Origin: Anaerolineales bacterium
Lineage (GTDB): Bacteria > Chloroflexota > Anaerolineae > Anaerolineales > Villigracilaceae
Assembly: GCA_024710905.1 (NCBI GenBank)
Contig: JANJTV010000030.1
Location: 1 to 59,929, forward strand
DNA: 59,929 nt
Direction of reading: 5' to 3'
In this document: in pieces, positions 1-10,100 of the stretch
How positions within the stretch are numbered: the first letter of the stretch is position 1
How the letters are laid out: each line of letters starts with the position of its first letter
Translations under genes and position numbers: made by a program
The notes under the pieces: generated by a model
What the model was told of the DNA's origin: nothing
Seen by the model: the letters and a program-made list of their open reading frames with translations, nothing else
Databases searched by the model: none

Positions 1-1324
1 GCGACCTGCTGTCGGGTACAGCCTCGAGACCGGCATTCAGGTACGACTCGGCCTGTTCAAGGTTCCCGGCCTGGTCTGCCTTGCGGACCGCCTCGAGGAC
101 TGATTTCGTGCTCATCTCGTTAATCCCGCTGGTTGGCGCCCCCAGGTTGCGGGCCCGGATCCAGCAGGCAATTGCCCCGGGCAGGTCAACCAGTGCCTGG
201 TTACGCGCCTGTTGCTCCAAACACTCCACCAATAACTCCCGCGAGGCCGTTTCCTGAGGGTTCTTCTTCACCTGTTCATCAAGAAGCGTAACCGCCGCAT
301 CCGGCTGGCCATCCTTAAGCAGCAGGCGGGCCAGCCCAGTTGCACCCAGCCCGTCCAGCAACACCCGGGCCGGGGCAAAATCTGGCTGCAGGGCCAGCAC
401 TTTTTTTGCCAGTTGCTCCACCCGGGCGGTCTGATTCAAAGCCTGCCAGGTCAAAGGGCCGCTGGCAAACAACTCTGGCTCCGCCTGGGCCTGTAGGGTT
501 TGCTCAAGGGCCTGGGCACATTCAAACTCAAGCAGCCAGCGCGCGCGCAGTGTTTTATGACGGGCAAGATCGGCTTCGCGCCCGGCTTCGCCATACAAGC
601 GGATGAAAGCAGTGTGAATATCACGGATGACGTTTCTCAGTAATTCACGCCGCAGTCGTTCGATCTCCGCAATGGGGATCTCGGTCTCATAAATGGAGGA
701 GCGGGTCTCCCCCCATTGCTTCCAGTACATCTCCGAGGCCAGCACCATGGCCCAGCAGGCAAACGCCCGTTCCCAATCTGAGTCATTCCGGGCCTCCGAG
801 TCGTGTTCAATGGCCCGGCGGTGGTAGAGCATGGCCAACTGGTGGGCGACATCCGGCCGGGAAGGCGACTCCTTTTGCAGCTTTTCCAGGCCCGGGATGG
901 CCTGGTCATAGCTACCAACAGAAATGTCTTTCATGACAAGGTAAGACTTCAACGCGCCCTGCATGCGCTTTCCCTCCACCCATGCCGGATCGAGCGAGAC
1001 CGCCTCATCCAGCGCCTGTTCCGCTGAAGACCATTCCTGGCGAGCGAAGGCTTGTGCAGCCAGGAATGCCAGGGTAATGCGCAACCCCTCCCTGGCTTCG
1101 GGCACGAGTGCCAGACCCAGGGAGGAACGATACGACTGACAGGCGGCTTCGAGTTGACCGTTTTCGGCTAGGGTGGCGGCCAGAACAGTATGGCACATGG
1201 CATCCTGGCTGCGTTCCGCCAGGCTCATGGCCCGCTTTACCTGCCCGGCCTTGGCCAGACCTGCCACAGCCAGGCGCATCTGGGTCAGGCTGGGCGGTAT
1301 GGTTAACGTTTTGGCATGCGGCAT
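1..1324 (-). CDS. TPR-rich protein, 3' end cut by window edge
   Basis: An uninterrupted reading frame runs from an ATG at 1324 to the left edge, giving at least 441 residues with no stop. The start has a good AGGAGAG ribosome site 6-8 bases upstream and lies 18 bases after the stop of the preceding gene, so it is the third gene of a minus-strand operon led by a Ser/Thr kinase. The protein is helical and Ala/Leu/Glu-rich with TPR-like repeats, such as LDEAVSLDPAWVEGKRMQG and LEQAESYLNAGLEAVPD. The last visible part resembles the C-terminal part of the neighbouring 1123-residue protein (LEQAESYL followed by a rising helix), which suggests the two are related. No signal peptide or membrane segment is visible. 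Function unknown; a protein-protein scaffold is the likely role. Confidence 0.75.
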   Translation of the reverse strand, partial: MPHAKTLTIPPSLTQMRLAVAGLAKAGQVKRAMSLAERSQDAMCHTVLAATLAENGQLEAACQSYRSSLGLALVPEAREGLRITLAFLAAQAFARQEWSSAEQALDEAVSLDPAWVEGKRMQGALKSYLVMKDISVGSYDQAIPGLEKLQKESPSRPDVAHQLAMLYHRRAIEHDSEARNDSDWERAFACWAMVLASEMYWKQWGETRSSIYETEIPIAEIERLRRELLRNVIRDIHTAFIRLYGEAGREADLARHKTLRARWLLEFECAQALEQTLQAQAEPELFASGPLTWQALNQTARVEQLAKKVLALQPDFAPARVLLDGLGATGLARLLLKDGQPDAAVTLLDEQVKKNPQETASRELLVECLEQQARNQALVDLPGAIACWIRARNLGAPTSGINEMSTKSVLEAVRKADQAGNLEQAESYLNAGLEAVPDSRS

Positions 1325-1342
1325 GATCTCTCTCTCCTGCAC

Positions 1343-4300
1343 CTACAAAGCCAGTTCATCCAGGGTCTGGGCAACCTTCGCCCAATTCCCATCCTGGCCA
1401 TGCAATGACATACGGGCCCACAGGGCACGCTCACGCAAGTCTTGTGGCGGATTAAGATCCAGGACATGCTTCAGTTGGGTCAGAGCATGCTTCTCCCGTC
1501 CTTCATGCGCATCCAGCAAGGCCAGGTTATAAGCAGCATCGGGCCGGTCTGCCAGGCTGGCCAGGAGTTTCCGCGCACCGGGATAATCCTTGGCCCGCAG
1601 ACGGGCGGCCGCCAAGACAGAGTCGATCGTATCTCGCGGTGCACCGAGTATGCGGGCACGCTCCAGGTAAGACTCAGCTTGTTCAAGGGAAGCCTCCTGC
1701 GCAGCAGCCTGGAGGCAGGCTGCCTGCAGGTTTTTCTGCGCGGATATTTCGCCGGGCAGGGCAACCAGCACCTGCTCAAAACAGGCCACCGCCTCACGAT
1801 ATTCGCCGCGCTTGTACAACGCCTGGCCATGCAGGTCCCGCAGTTGCACAAGGGCATGCGCCAGCGCGTTATCCTCCGGGTGGCGTCGGGCAAGCAATCC
1901 CCAGTCCGCCAGGGCTGTCTGGGTATCCCCGGACTGTCCGGCCAGCAATCCACTGGTATACAGGGTGCGATCGCTTTCATCATGAGCAGCACGAGCCTGT
2001 TCCAGGCTGGCACAGGCCGCCTCCTCCTGGCCCTGCAGGAAACGCGCCACTCCCAACGGGCCAAATGCCCTGGCCTTTTCATAGGACTGCACCGCAGCAG
2101 GCAGGTCACCTTGCAACTCTGCAGCCATGCCGCGCAGCAGGTGGGCCTGCGGAAGTTTCGCGCCTGGCTTATCAAGGGACTCCAGTGCTTTATGCGCCTG
2201 ATCCGGCTGGTCGAGGGCCAGGAAAGCACGGGCCAGGGCCAGGTGGGTTTGGCGGGCCAGGCCGGGGCTGGCCTCGAGGGATATGGAGCGGTACCAGCGC
2301 AGGGCTTCCTCAACCCTGTCGCGCCACAGGCAAAGGTGTCCCATTTGCAGGCGTGCGCGATCGGCAAAATCCCCACTGGCGTCAGCCAGCTTATCAAAGT
2401 GGCGCTCAGCAGCGCGATGGGCCGAGACATCCCCGGCAGCAAACTGCCAGGCCAGGGTACAGCCCAGAAAATAACAAACGGATGGATCGTCAGGGAAATT
2501 CTTTTCGGCGTGTTCCAATATCTTGCGCGCACTGGCATCGTCCCCCAGCCGCAGTTGCGCGCGGGCAAGCACTACAGCCGCAGCCGGATTTTCTGTTTCA
2601 TGCCCTGCCACCAGCGGGACGGCTTGCACAGGCAGGTCCAACTCAACCAGGCAGGCTGCCTGGCGGACCGTCTGCGGCGGGGTCAGTTCGGATAAGAGCG
2701 TGTAATGTTCATTCGCACCTGAAAAGTCCTCCTGTTCAAACAGGCAGTCCGCCAGCAGGGCGTGCGTATCCTGTTGGGAAGCATCCAGTGCCAAGGCGCG
2801 TTGAAACGCGTGGATCGCTGCCGGCCGATCACCTGCCAGGTGCAGGGCCTGCCCGCGAATATGGAACAGGCGCGGGTGATTTGGAACCAGGGCCTCGGCC
2901 TGCTGGAGCAGGGCCAGCGCACGGGTTAAATCGGCTGGAGCAATAAGCAGCAATGTGGCCAGGTGGAGCAGTACACGCGGCTGGCGCGGATCGCCTTTCA
3001 GTGCGGCTTCGTACATGTCGCGCGCCTTACCAGCCTGGCCCTCTGCAGCCAGGGCATCGCCCAGCCAGCCTTGCACCAGCGGATCGGCTGGGACCAGGCG
3101 GTTGGCAGACTCCAGGCTGGCCCGGGCTTCCTGCGGCTGCCCCTGCAAGAGTTGGGCCTGGCCAAGCACACGGTGTGCCCAGGCCTGATTCGAATCAGCA
3201 TTAAGAACCTGTTCAGCGATCTGACGCGCCTCGGCGACAATCGGCCGCAGACTGGTTTCATCAATCCTGCAACGGCCTTCCAGGTAAGCCAGCACACGTT
3301 TCCCGGCCTGGCTGACGGAATGCCCCTGGGTACGCCGCAGGTATTCAATGCAGGCAGCCATAGCCGCTTGGTCACCGGCGCCTTTGTCAGTGGCCAGGAC
3401 TGCCAGCAGTTCAATTAATTCCAGATTGGGGGTGATGTATCGACGGGCAGCCTCAGTCTCTTTGAGCGCAGCGGGTAGATCCCCCCGCGCGGCCTGCACA
3501 AGGGCACATTCCTGGTGGGCCTGCCCCAGGGTTTGCTTTTGTTCCTCAATCAACCCCCCCAGACCCTGGAAAGCAGCCACTACTCCGTCCGCCATCTCAA
3601 GAGCCCGGTCAAGGTGTCCGGCCTGGCGTTCCCGGGAGGCCTGCGCCAACTGGCGCTGAAGACCGCCCAGCGCCCGCAGGGCTTTGCGGCGGCGTACTTC
3701 TAAGCGCCGCTGCTCCAACTCGTGCGCAATCGGCGCAGCCAATTCGCGCTGGTTGGATTGGGTCAGCACATACAACCATTCCTCGCGCGCCGTGATCGGC
3801 AGCAGGGCCATCAAGAGTTGGGGCAGGAAAACAAAGCCAAGCACCATGACCACGAAATACACCAGCAAGCTGATCCAACCCACCTGCCAGAAAACCCAGG
3901 CAGCAGCAGCAGCAGCCAGAGCGGGCAGGTCAAACAGCGCCCAGAAGAGCAGGCGGCGGGCACCGTTCGGGAACTGCAGGGCATGGCGCAGGCGCTGGCC
4001 AATCCAGGTCAGGCTGATCGACCCGGTTAAAAGGGCCAGCCACCCATCCCGGCTGAACTGGTAAGCGACAAAGGTCAATAACCCGGCCGGCAGCCAGGCC
4101 GCCAGGGAGGCTTCGTTACCACGCTGGGCCGGGCGGTAACGCAGGTCAAAAATGACTGCGGCCAAAAGGCTAATCCCGAGGGCCATTGGCAAGCCACGGG
4201 GCCCTTCCAGCCAGAACAGGGCCATTCGAGCCAGGTCCGTCAAACTGGTACTGGACAGAAAACCCAGGTATGGTGCAGCTTCAGGCCAGCCGAGCAAAGC

Positions 4301-4714
4301 CTCGCTGGCATAATAAAGTACCAGGAACAGCCCCCCGCGCAGCTTTCCCTGGCTGGCAGGAGGATTCAATAGTCCAATAATGAGACGATACGGCAACAGG
4401 ACGAGCCCCAGCCGACAGGAGAGATACACGAGCGCGCCCAGCCCAAGGATAAACAGGTTCTCAGCCCAAGGAGCCCCTTCCGGCCAGAAGCGGGCAAATA
4501 AAAATCCCCTGTCTATTCCCGCCTCGCGAGAAAAGGGGATCTCATAAATCAACTGTGACAAAACTGCAGCCAAAACCAGTGCCTGGGCCCACTGCAAGAC
4601 CAGGTACCCTTCTTCGTCAGCATGGTCATGCCGGTTGGCCAGCCAGCGCTGGTAGAAAACCGACATAACCAGGGCCGCCATCACCCCATACAGGAATTGA
4701 TCGAACAGGAACAT
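1343..4714 (-). CDS. Membrane-anchored TPR scaffold protein (1123 aa)
   Basis: Residues 1-310 hold about eight hydrophobic segments, starting directly at the N-terminus. A charged, probably coiled-coil stretch follows at about 325-400 (AHELEQRRLEVRRRK). From about 360 to the end there are many TPR-like helix pairs with the usual A/G-Y-P spacing, for example ALKGDPRQPRVLLHLATLL. The likely topology is a membrane platform with a long cytoplasmic TPR arm that binds partner proteins. I do not recognise the membrane domain. The gene sits 18 bases downstream of a Ser/Thr kinase gene and 18 bases upstream of another TPR gene, so the three are probably co-transcribed and may form one signalling complex. 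Its DNA is GC-rich like its neighbours, with no sign of recent transfer. Confidence 0.85.
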   Translation of the reverse strand: MFLFDQFLYGVMAALVMSVFYQRWLANRHDHADEEGYLVLQWAQALVLAAVLSQLIYEIPFSREAGIDRGFLFARFWPEGAPWAENLFILGLGALVYLSCRLGLVLLPYRLIIGLLNPPASQGKLRGGLFLVLYYASEALLGWPEAAPYLGFLSSTSLTDLARMALFWLEGPRGLPMALGISLLAAVIFDLRYRPAQRGNEASLAAWLPAGLLTFVAYQFSRDGWLALLTGSISLTWIGQRLRHALQFPNGARRLLFWALFDLPALAAAAAAWVFWQVGWISLLVYFVVMVLGFVFLPQLLMALLPITAREEWLYVLTQSNQRELAAPIAHELEQRRLEVRRRKALRALGGLQRQLAQASRERQAGHLDRALEMADGVVAAFQGLGGLIEEQKQTLGQAHQECALVQAARGDLPAALKETEAARRYITPNLELIELLAVLATDKGAGDQAAMAACIEYLRRTQGHSVSQAGKRVLAYLEGRCRIDETSLRPIVAEARQIAEQVLNADSNQAWAHRVLGQAQLLQGQPQEARASLESANRLVPADPLVQGWLGDALAAEGQAGKARDMYEAALKGDPRQPRVLLHLATLLLIAPADLTRALALLQQAEALVPNHPRLFHIRGQALHLAGDRPAAIHAFQRALALDASQQDTHALLADCLFEQEDFSGANEHYTLLSELTPPQTVRQAACLVELDLPVQAVPLVAGHETENPAAAVVLARAQLRLGDDASARKILEHAEKNFPDDPSVCYFLGCTLAWQFAAGDVSAHRAAERHFDKLADASGDFADRARLQMGHLCLWRDRVEEALRWYRSISLEASPGLARQTHLALARAFLALDQPDQAHKALESLDKPGAKLPQAHLLRGMAAELQGDLPAAVQSYEKARAFGPLGVARFLQGQEEAACASLEQARAAHDESDRTLYTSGLLAGQSGDTQTALADWGLLARRHPEDNALAHALVQLRDLHGQALYKRGEYREAVACFEQVLVALPGEISAQKNLQAACLQAAAQEASLEQAESYLERARILGAPRDTIDSVLAAARLRAKDYPGARKLLASLADRPDAAYNLALLDAHEGREKHALTQLKHVLDLNPPQDLRERALWARMSLHGQDGNWAKVAQTLDELAL

Positions 4715-4732
4715 CCGCCCCTCCTCACGCGC

Positions 4733-6070
4733 CTACAGGCGCAACTTCTCGAGAAGCTTTTCAATGCGGGGCTGGTTGGGATTGAGCCTGAGAGAGGTCT
4801 CCAACGCCTGCAATGCATTGGCATTATCCTTGAGCGCCATATAGGTCAGGCCCAGATCACGCCAGAGAATGTAGCTATCTATATGTTTTTTGGAAGCGGC
4901 TAACAGTACCGCCAGGGCATCCTTTTGATTTCCCATCAGGTTGTAAATGCGAGCTAACTCAATGCATGCCCCGATATCCTCCGGCAGAATCTCGCGGGCC
5001 TGATTGAGCAATTGAACGGCCTGAGTATATTTATGATGCTGGCTGAGCTCGCGAGCCTCCACCAGTAACGAGGCAACCTTTGAGACCCGCTCATCGATCA
5101 TGGTAGAACGAGCCGGGATGCTGGCAGCGTTTAACACGCCATCCAGGGCGACGATGAACTCCCCCGCACTCTGGAAGCGGTCCTCCGGTCGTAGGGCAAG
5201 TGATTTCAACAATACAGCACGCAAAGCAGGCGGAATGCTTGGATTATGCTCCAGCGGATCAGTGGGAGGCAATTCACAGATGGCCTTGAGCACAGCTTCC
5301 ATCCCGGCCTGGTGGAACAGGTTGCTCTGGCTGGGGTATTGCTTGCGGAAGGCCATCACCCCGTCCTGGTAAAGCTGGTCAAAATCGTGGTGTTGCCTGC
5401 CAGCCGTGATTTCATATAATACCGCCCCCACCGAATACAAGTCGCTGCGGGCATCAACTTCACGCGAATGGCCACCGGCCTGTTCCGGGGACATATACGC
5501 CAGGGTGCCAATAATTGCGCCACTCAGGGTGCGCGGGCCAATTCCTTCCAAGTGGGACAGCCCCCAATCAGTAACCACGACCCGTGAGCCATCTGCACTG
5601 AGCAGGATGTTCTCTGGTTTGATATCGCGGTGATACACCTTCTGCTGGTGCGCCATAGCCAACCCATGTAGCACCTGTTGGATGACCCCGACAATATCTG
5701 GCAGGGTGGTCAATCTCTCTTCCTTCATCCAGTGACGCAGGGTCCCCCCGGCCAGGTAATCCATCACCATATAGTACGAATCGACGTTCGGGTACTTGTT
5801 CGGGTCGATCATCTCAAAGAGCAAGATTAGGTTGGGATGCTGTAATTCTGTCATGGCCCAGGCTTCTTTGATAAAGGCATCCACCATATCCTGGTCGGTT
5901 TCGATTTTTAAACGCTTGATGGCAACTTTACGAGGAAGGCTAAGGTGATGAGCGCGATATACAATGCCAAAAGCCCCCTCGCCGAGAATCTCGTCGATCT
6001 GGTATTGCCAAATCACATCCCCTGTCTTGGGCAGTTTGGTTTCTTTCTTTTTACTGGGAATGGTAAACAT
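4733..6070 (-). CDS. Ser/Thr protein kinase with C-terminal TPRs
   Basis: A Hanks-type kinase domain spans about residues 23-315. The glycine loop is GEGAFG (30-35), the ATP lysine is K52, the C-helix glutamate is near E69, the catalytic loop is HRDIKPEN (147-154) and the activation segment ends MSPEQ (193-197). The magnesium motif is DWG (168-170) instead of DFG; the aspartate is kept, so activity is expected. Residues 345-443 form about three TPRs. No transmembrane segment or sensor domain is present, so it is soluble and probably recruited through the TPRs. The ATG at 6070 is preceded by GAGG five bases upstream. It leads an operon with two TPR proteins and is divergent from the Clp/FtsH genes, whose products are possible partners or substrates (inference). 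Confidence 0.93.
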   Translation of the reverse strand: MFTIPSKKKETKLPKTGDVIWQYQIDEILGEGAFGIVYRAHHLSLPRKVAIKRLKIETDQDMVDAFIKEAWAMTELQHPNLILLFEMIDPNKYPNVDSYYMVMDYLAGGTLRHWMKEERLTTLPDIVGVIQQVLHGLAMAHQQKVYHRDIKPENILLSADGSRVVVTDWGLSHLEGIGPRTLSGAIIGTLAYMSPEQAGGHSREVDARSDLYSVGAVLYEITAGRQHHDFDQLYQDGVMAFRKQYPSQSNLFHQAGMEAVLKAICELPPTDPLEHNPSIPPALRAVLLKSLALRPEDRFQSAGEFIVALDGVLNAASIPARSTMIDERVSKVASLLVEARELSQHHKYTQAVQLLNQAREILPEDIGACIELARIYNLMGNQKDALAVLLAASKKHIDSYILWRDLGLTYMALKDNANALQALETSLRLNPNQPRIEKLLEKLRL

Positions 6071-6136
6071 GACACCTCATTTCAGGCACAAACATAGATT
6101 CCCAAGAAATCCCTCTAAAATGAGTATACTATTAAT

Positions 6137-6152
6137 TGTGATTTTTGTTACA
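6137..6152. promoter_or_regulatory. Crp/FNR-like inverted repeat in divergent promoter region
   Basis: TGTGA-TTTTTG-TTACA, one mismatch from the TGTGA-N6-TCACA pattern of Crp/FNR family sites. It lies in the 137-base space between the kinase operon and the Clp-N/protease pair. TACAAT (6149-6154) could be a -10 for the plus-strand genes and TTGTAA (6153-6148 on the minus strand) a -35 for the kinase, so a bound protein would touch both promoters. Similar sites occur at 10620, 11858 and 16279. Confidence 0.4.
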
Positions 6153-6207
6153 ATATCATCGGGGGAAAAGTACAAACAAGCTGGTCAACTAGCCGGGAGG
6201 CTAACCT

Positions 6208-7140
6208 ATGGAGATATCACCTGGAGTGGAATTCACCTGGTCGCTTGCCAACCTGGAGGCCGCGGGGCTCAAGAACCGCGAGGTAATCCCCGAGCATTTT
6301 TTCTGCGCCCTGTTAAAATTTTCCGAATTTACCAACCAAGACCTAATGCAGATTAGGATGCCGCCCATGGCACTCTTCCAAATGATTGCCGAGCGTGAGC
6401 AGGTTTCCAGCCTGCTGGCCGCCCAGAAGATCGATCCCAAGGCGCGTCGGGCCGTCCGATCTGGTCTTTCCAAAGGGGATTACGCAACCGACGGGCGTGA
6501 GGCGCTGCATCGCTCGGAGGCTGCCCGCCAGGTGTTTGAAAAGGCTGCCGCCCGAGCCAAAAAGTGGCTGGACGCCCCGCTCCTTTTGGAAACCCTGCTG
6601 GCGCACCCAATGCCAGCTGTCTCCGCTGCACTGGGGAAGACCTTCCAGGCCCAGACGCCGCAGGTAGAACGCGCCCCGCGCCCCTTCCAGAAGGCCGCTT
6701 CCCCAACCCCTGCCCCACCTGCCGCCGCAACCCCCCAATTGCAGGTGTTAAGTGCAGCGCTGGCAGCCACACATAAACTACCCCTGCTCCTGGTCTGCGA
6801 TCCACAGGTTTCGCTTGATGCGCTACTGGCAGCCGCGAATCTGCCTGCAGGCAGTCAGTCCATTGACCTGGCCGCGGCCTGGAAGAGCGAGCAGGATTTT
6901 TCCAGTATCTTCGAAGAACAGCTCAGGGAAGACAATCTTTTGCTCCACCTCGATGCGCGTGAAATTGGGGCACTGTCAGACTGCCTGACCGCCCTGGCCC
7001 AGGTTCATCGCCACCGGCCACAACCAATCGTCCTATCCGTTTCCTCACGGACCTTCTCCAACGAAGTGCCCGGTCGGGAGGCTTTCCGAATCTTATGGCT
7101 GCACGATCTGAGCACGCTCCGCATCCCGGAGCGGGTCTAA
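6208..7140 (+). CDS. Clp-N-domain protein with degenerate P-loop-like region
   Basis: 310 residues; the ATG follows GGGAGG by nine bases. Residues 1-150 resemble the double four-helix Clp N-terminal (R) domain that feeds substrates to ClpA/ClpB/ClpC: the first repeat starts near FTWSLANLEAAGLKNREVIPEHFF, the second near SEAARQVFEKAAARAKKW followed by LLETLLAHP. A proline-rich linker (about 160-175) leads to a region of about 130 residues with alternating strands and helices (PLLLVCDPQVSLDALL, then DNLLLHLDAR). This looks like a AAA+ core that has lost its P-loop; I see no GxxxxGK[ST]. The stop lies 14 bases before the next gene, the giant Clp/FtsH protease, so it is probably an adaptor or regulatory subunit for it. 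That role is inference; the family match is moderate. Confidence 0.8.
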   Translation: MEISPGVEFTWSLANLEAAGLKNREVIPEHFFCALLKFSEFTNQDLMQIRMPPMALFQMIAEREQVSSLLAAQKIDPKARRAVRSGLSKGDYATDGREALHRSEAARQVFEKAAARAKKWLDAPLLLETLLAHPMPAVSAALGKTFQAQTPQVERAPRPFQKAASPTPAPPAAATPQLQVLSAALAATHKLPLLLVCDPQVSLDALLAAANLPAGSQSIDLAAAWKSEQDFSSIFEEQLREDNLLLHLDAREIGALSDCLTALAQVHRHRPQPIVLSVSSRTFSNEVPGREAFRILWLHDLSTLRIPERV

Positions 7141-7154
7141 CCTCGGAGGTTCGC

Positions 7155-10100
7155 ATGTTTATTCCACAGGTACAACAGGTACTGCAATACGCCCGCCAGG
7201 ATGCCTGGGCCCAGGGGCGACAGGAGATTGACCTGGCACTGCTCATTCATGCCGTGCAGAACGGCGGCGGCCGGGTATTGCTTTCCCAGGTCTCGGGGAT
7301 TCCCCTGGAGAGCCTGCGAGAAAAATTTCCTGTCCAGCGGCCTGCCGCAGGTTTACAGACTGGCGAGCTTCCACTTTCCCGGGAGGCGAGGACGGTCATG
7401 GAACAGGCCCTGCACCTGGCCCAGGAAGTGCCAGACCGTAGCCATCCCGGCTATGTCGGCCTGCGCCACCTGGTTTGCGCCCTGGTGGCATCCGCCCCGG
7501 CCTGTGCCATCCTGGAGATTAAGCCCCTTTCGCAGGCGGAAGCCTTGCGCCGGTTAAAAGCCTGGAGCGAAACCGAAGACCAATCCCCCGAACTGAGCCG
7601 CTTCACCAGCAGTCTACGTGAACTCCGCGCCAGCCTGCTGGCACGCGTCTACGGACAGGACCATGCCGTGCATGCCTTTGTCGAGGGGCTGTTCAATGCC
7701 GAGATTACCGCCGCCAGCGACCCGGGACGCAAACGCCCACGGGCCATCTTCGTCTTTGCCGGTCCGCCCGGGGTGGGCAAGACCTACCTGGCCGAGCTGG
7801 GGGCTGAGGCGCTCAAGCGGCCTTTCAAGCGTTTTGATATGAGCGCTTATTCCGACCACCAGGCCTACATGTCGTTGGTGGGCTTCCCGCCTAGTTACCA
7901 AGCCGCCCAACCCGGCCAACTGACTGGCTTCGTCCAGGAGAACCCGGAGTGCTTCCTGCTCTTTGACGAGATCGAGAAGGCCAACCTGACCACCATTAAC
8001 CTATTCCTGCAAATCCTGGATGCCGGCCGGCTGGAGGATAAGTTTTCCGCAAAAGACATCTCTTTCAAGGAGACAATCATCATCTTCACCACCAATGCCG
8101 GCGAATCGCTCTATGATCGCCCGGACCAGACCGGTATCACCGCAAGCAATGCATCGTTTCACCGCCGGACGATCCTAGACGCCCTGCGCACGGAGAAAAA
8201 CCGGAATGGCGAACCCGCCTTCCCGGCAGCGATTTGTTCACGGATTGCCACCGGCTACCCGGTGCTCTTCAATCACCTGGGGGTCAACGAGCTGGAGAAA
8301 ATTGCCCGCACCGAAATCGAAAGAATGGCCGGGCTGCTTGAGCAGCAATATTTCAAGGCAGTCACCTTCGACACGCTCCTACCCATCGCACTGGTCATGC
8401 GCGAGGGCGGCAGTGTGGATGCGCGCACTGTACGCGCCCAGAGCGGCATTTTTGTCCAGACCGAACTGTTCAAGTTTGCCGAGTTATACCGTCGCGAACG
8501 ATTAGAAAGCGTCTGGCAGCAAACCGATGCAATTCACTTCGACTTCCAGATTGATGGAGCGGATGAGGCCGAGACCGCCGCGCTCTTTGCCCCGGCAGCC
8601 CGGCTGAAGATCCTGCTAATCGCTTCCGACGCGCTGGCTGACCTCTACCGTACCCACCTGCCCGAATATGAGTGGCTCTCTGCCCAAAATGCCCGCGATG
8701 CCCTGCAGGTACTGGCGGACCACGAAGCCGACCTGGTTCTGCTCGACCTGTGGGTAGGCTCGGCCGTACGCGGCAGCATACCGGTCGGCACGATCACCCA
8801 GTTCGATTTCGCCCCGCTGGCAGCCAGCAGCCTGGCTGACGGCCAGGAAAGCCTGCAGATGATTCAGGAGCGCCTGCCCGGCACCCCGGTTTATATCCTG
8901 AACATCGGTCAGGAACGTGGCCAGGAAGCTGACGAAGCCTTGCTGATGGCCTGCATGAAGGGCGGCGGAGCGCGCGGCATGCTCAACACCGCCTTCTGTA
9001 ACACTACAGACCGTGACTGGATGGAAGAACGCGCTACCTTCTTGGAGTCTCTGCAGACAATCGCCCTGCGAACCTACCGCGAACGCAAAGCCCGGCAATT
9101 GGCCCAGGAACACAAGGTACTGGTTTTTGAAAGTGTCCCCGGGGTGGACGAAGACGAGCGGCGGGTACGCATCCACCTGCGCAACTTCCACCTTTCGCGG
9201 GCCGTCTCAGCCGAGGACTCGAGTCAACTGCTCGAATCAGTTGAGCGCCCGAATGTGCGCTTCGCAGATGTCTTTGGTGCCGAACCCGCCAAAGAGGCCC
9301 TACAATTCGTGGTGGACTGGCTCAACAATCCTCGCCACTACGCCGCCCTGGGTATCCGCCCACCGCGCGGGATTCTACTGACAGGCTCACCCGGAACGGG
9401 GAAAACCATGCTGGCGCGTGCCCTGGCTGGAGAGTCAAACGTCTCCTTCCTGGTGGCCTCGGGAACCGATTTTGTAACGATCTGGCAGGGTAGCGGCCCA
9501 CAGAATGTACGCGACTTGTTCGCCCGCGCCCGGCGTTATGCCCCGTCCATTGTCTTTATCGATGAAATTGATGCGGTCGGAAAGAAACGCATGGGCGGGG
9601 AAGGCGGCGGGCGGGCCGAGGAAGCCACCCTGAACGCCCTGCTAACCGAAATGGACGGTTTCGGCGCGCCGAACGCGCGGCCTGTAATCCTGCTGGCAGC
9701 CACCAACCTGGCCGAAAGCCTGGATGATGCCCTACGCCGCCGCTTTGACCGCGAAATCGAGGTTCCCCCGCCGGGGCGGGATGCCCGGCTGGCTTTCCTG
9801 CAACACGAATTGGCCAAACGCCGCCTGAGCCAGGTCAGTGAGCAAACCCTGGAGAGCCTGGCTGGCCGTTCTGCGGGCATGACCATCTCGGACCTGTTAA
9901 GGGTCATCAACGAAGCCGCCGTGATGGCTGCTCGTACTGCCCAGACCCTTGACGATGCCTTGCTCGAGACGGCCTTTGAAAAGATGCGCATGGGCGAGGC
10001 CAGCAAAGCCCCAGACCCTGACACACTTGAGCGAATCGCCCGGCATGAGGCCGGGCATGCCCTGATTGGCTGGCGGACTGGCAATATGCCGGTGCAAGTT

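Noticed and set aside
1442..2946. Two long plus-strand reading frames (417 and 435 residues)
   Set aside because: They lie antisense inside the membrane TPR gene, start without ribosome sites and give Pro/Gly/Gln-rich low-information protein typical of the opposite strand of GC-rich DNA.
7095..7154. Upstream ATG start of the giant protease
   Set aside because: It overlaps the preceding gene by 46 bases and lacks a ribosome site, while the ATG at 7155 has GGAGG and begins the Clp-N domain.
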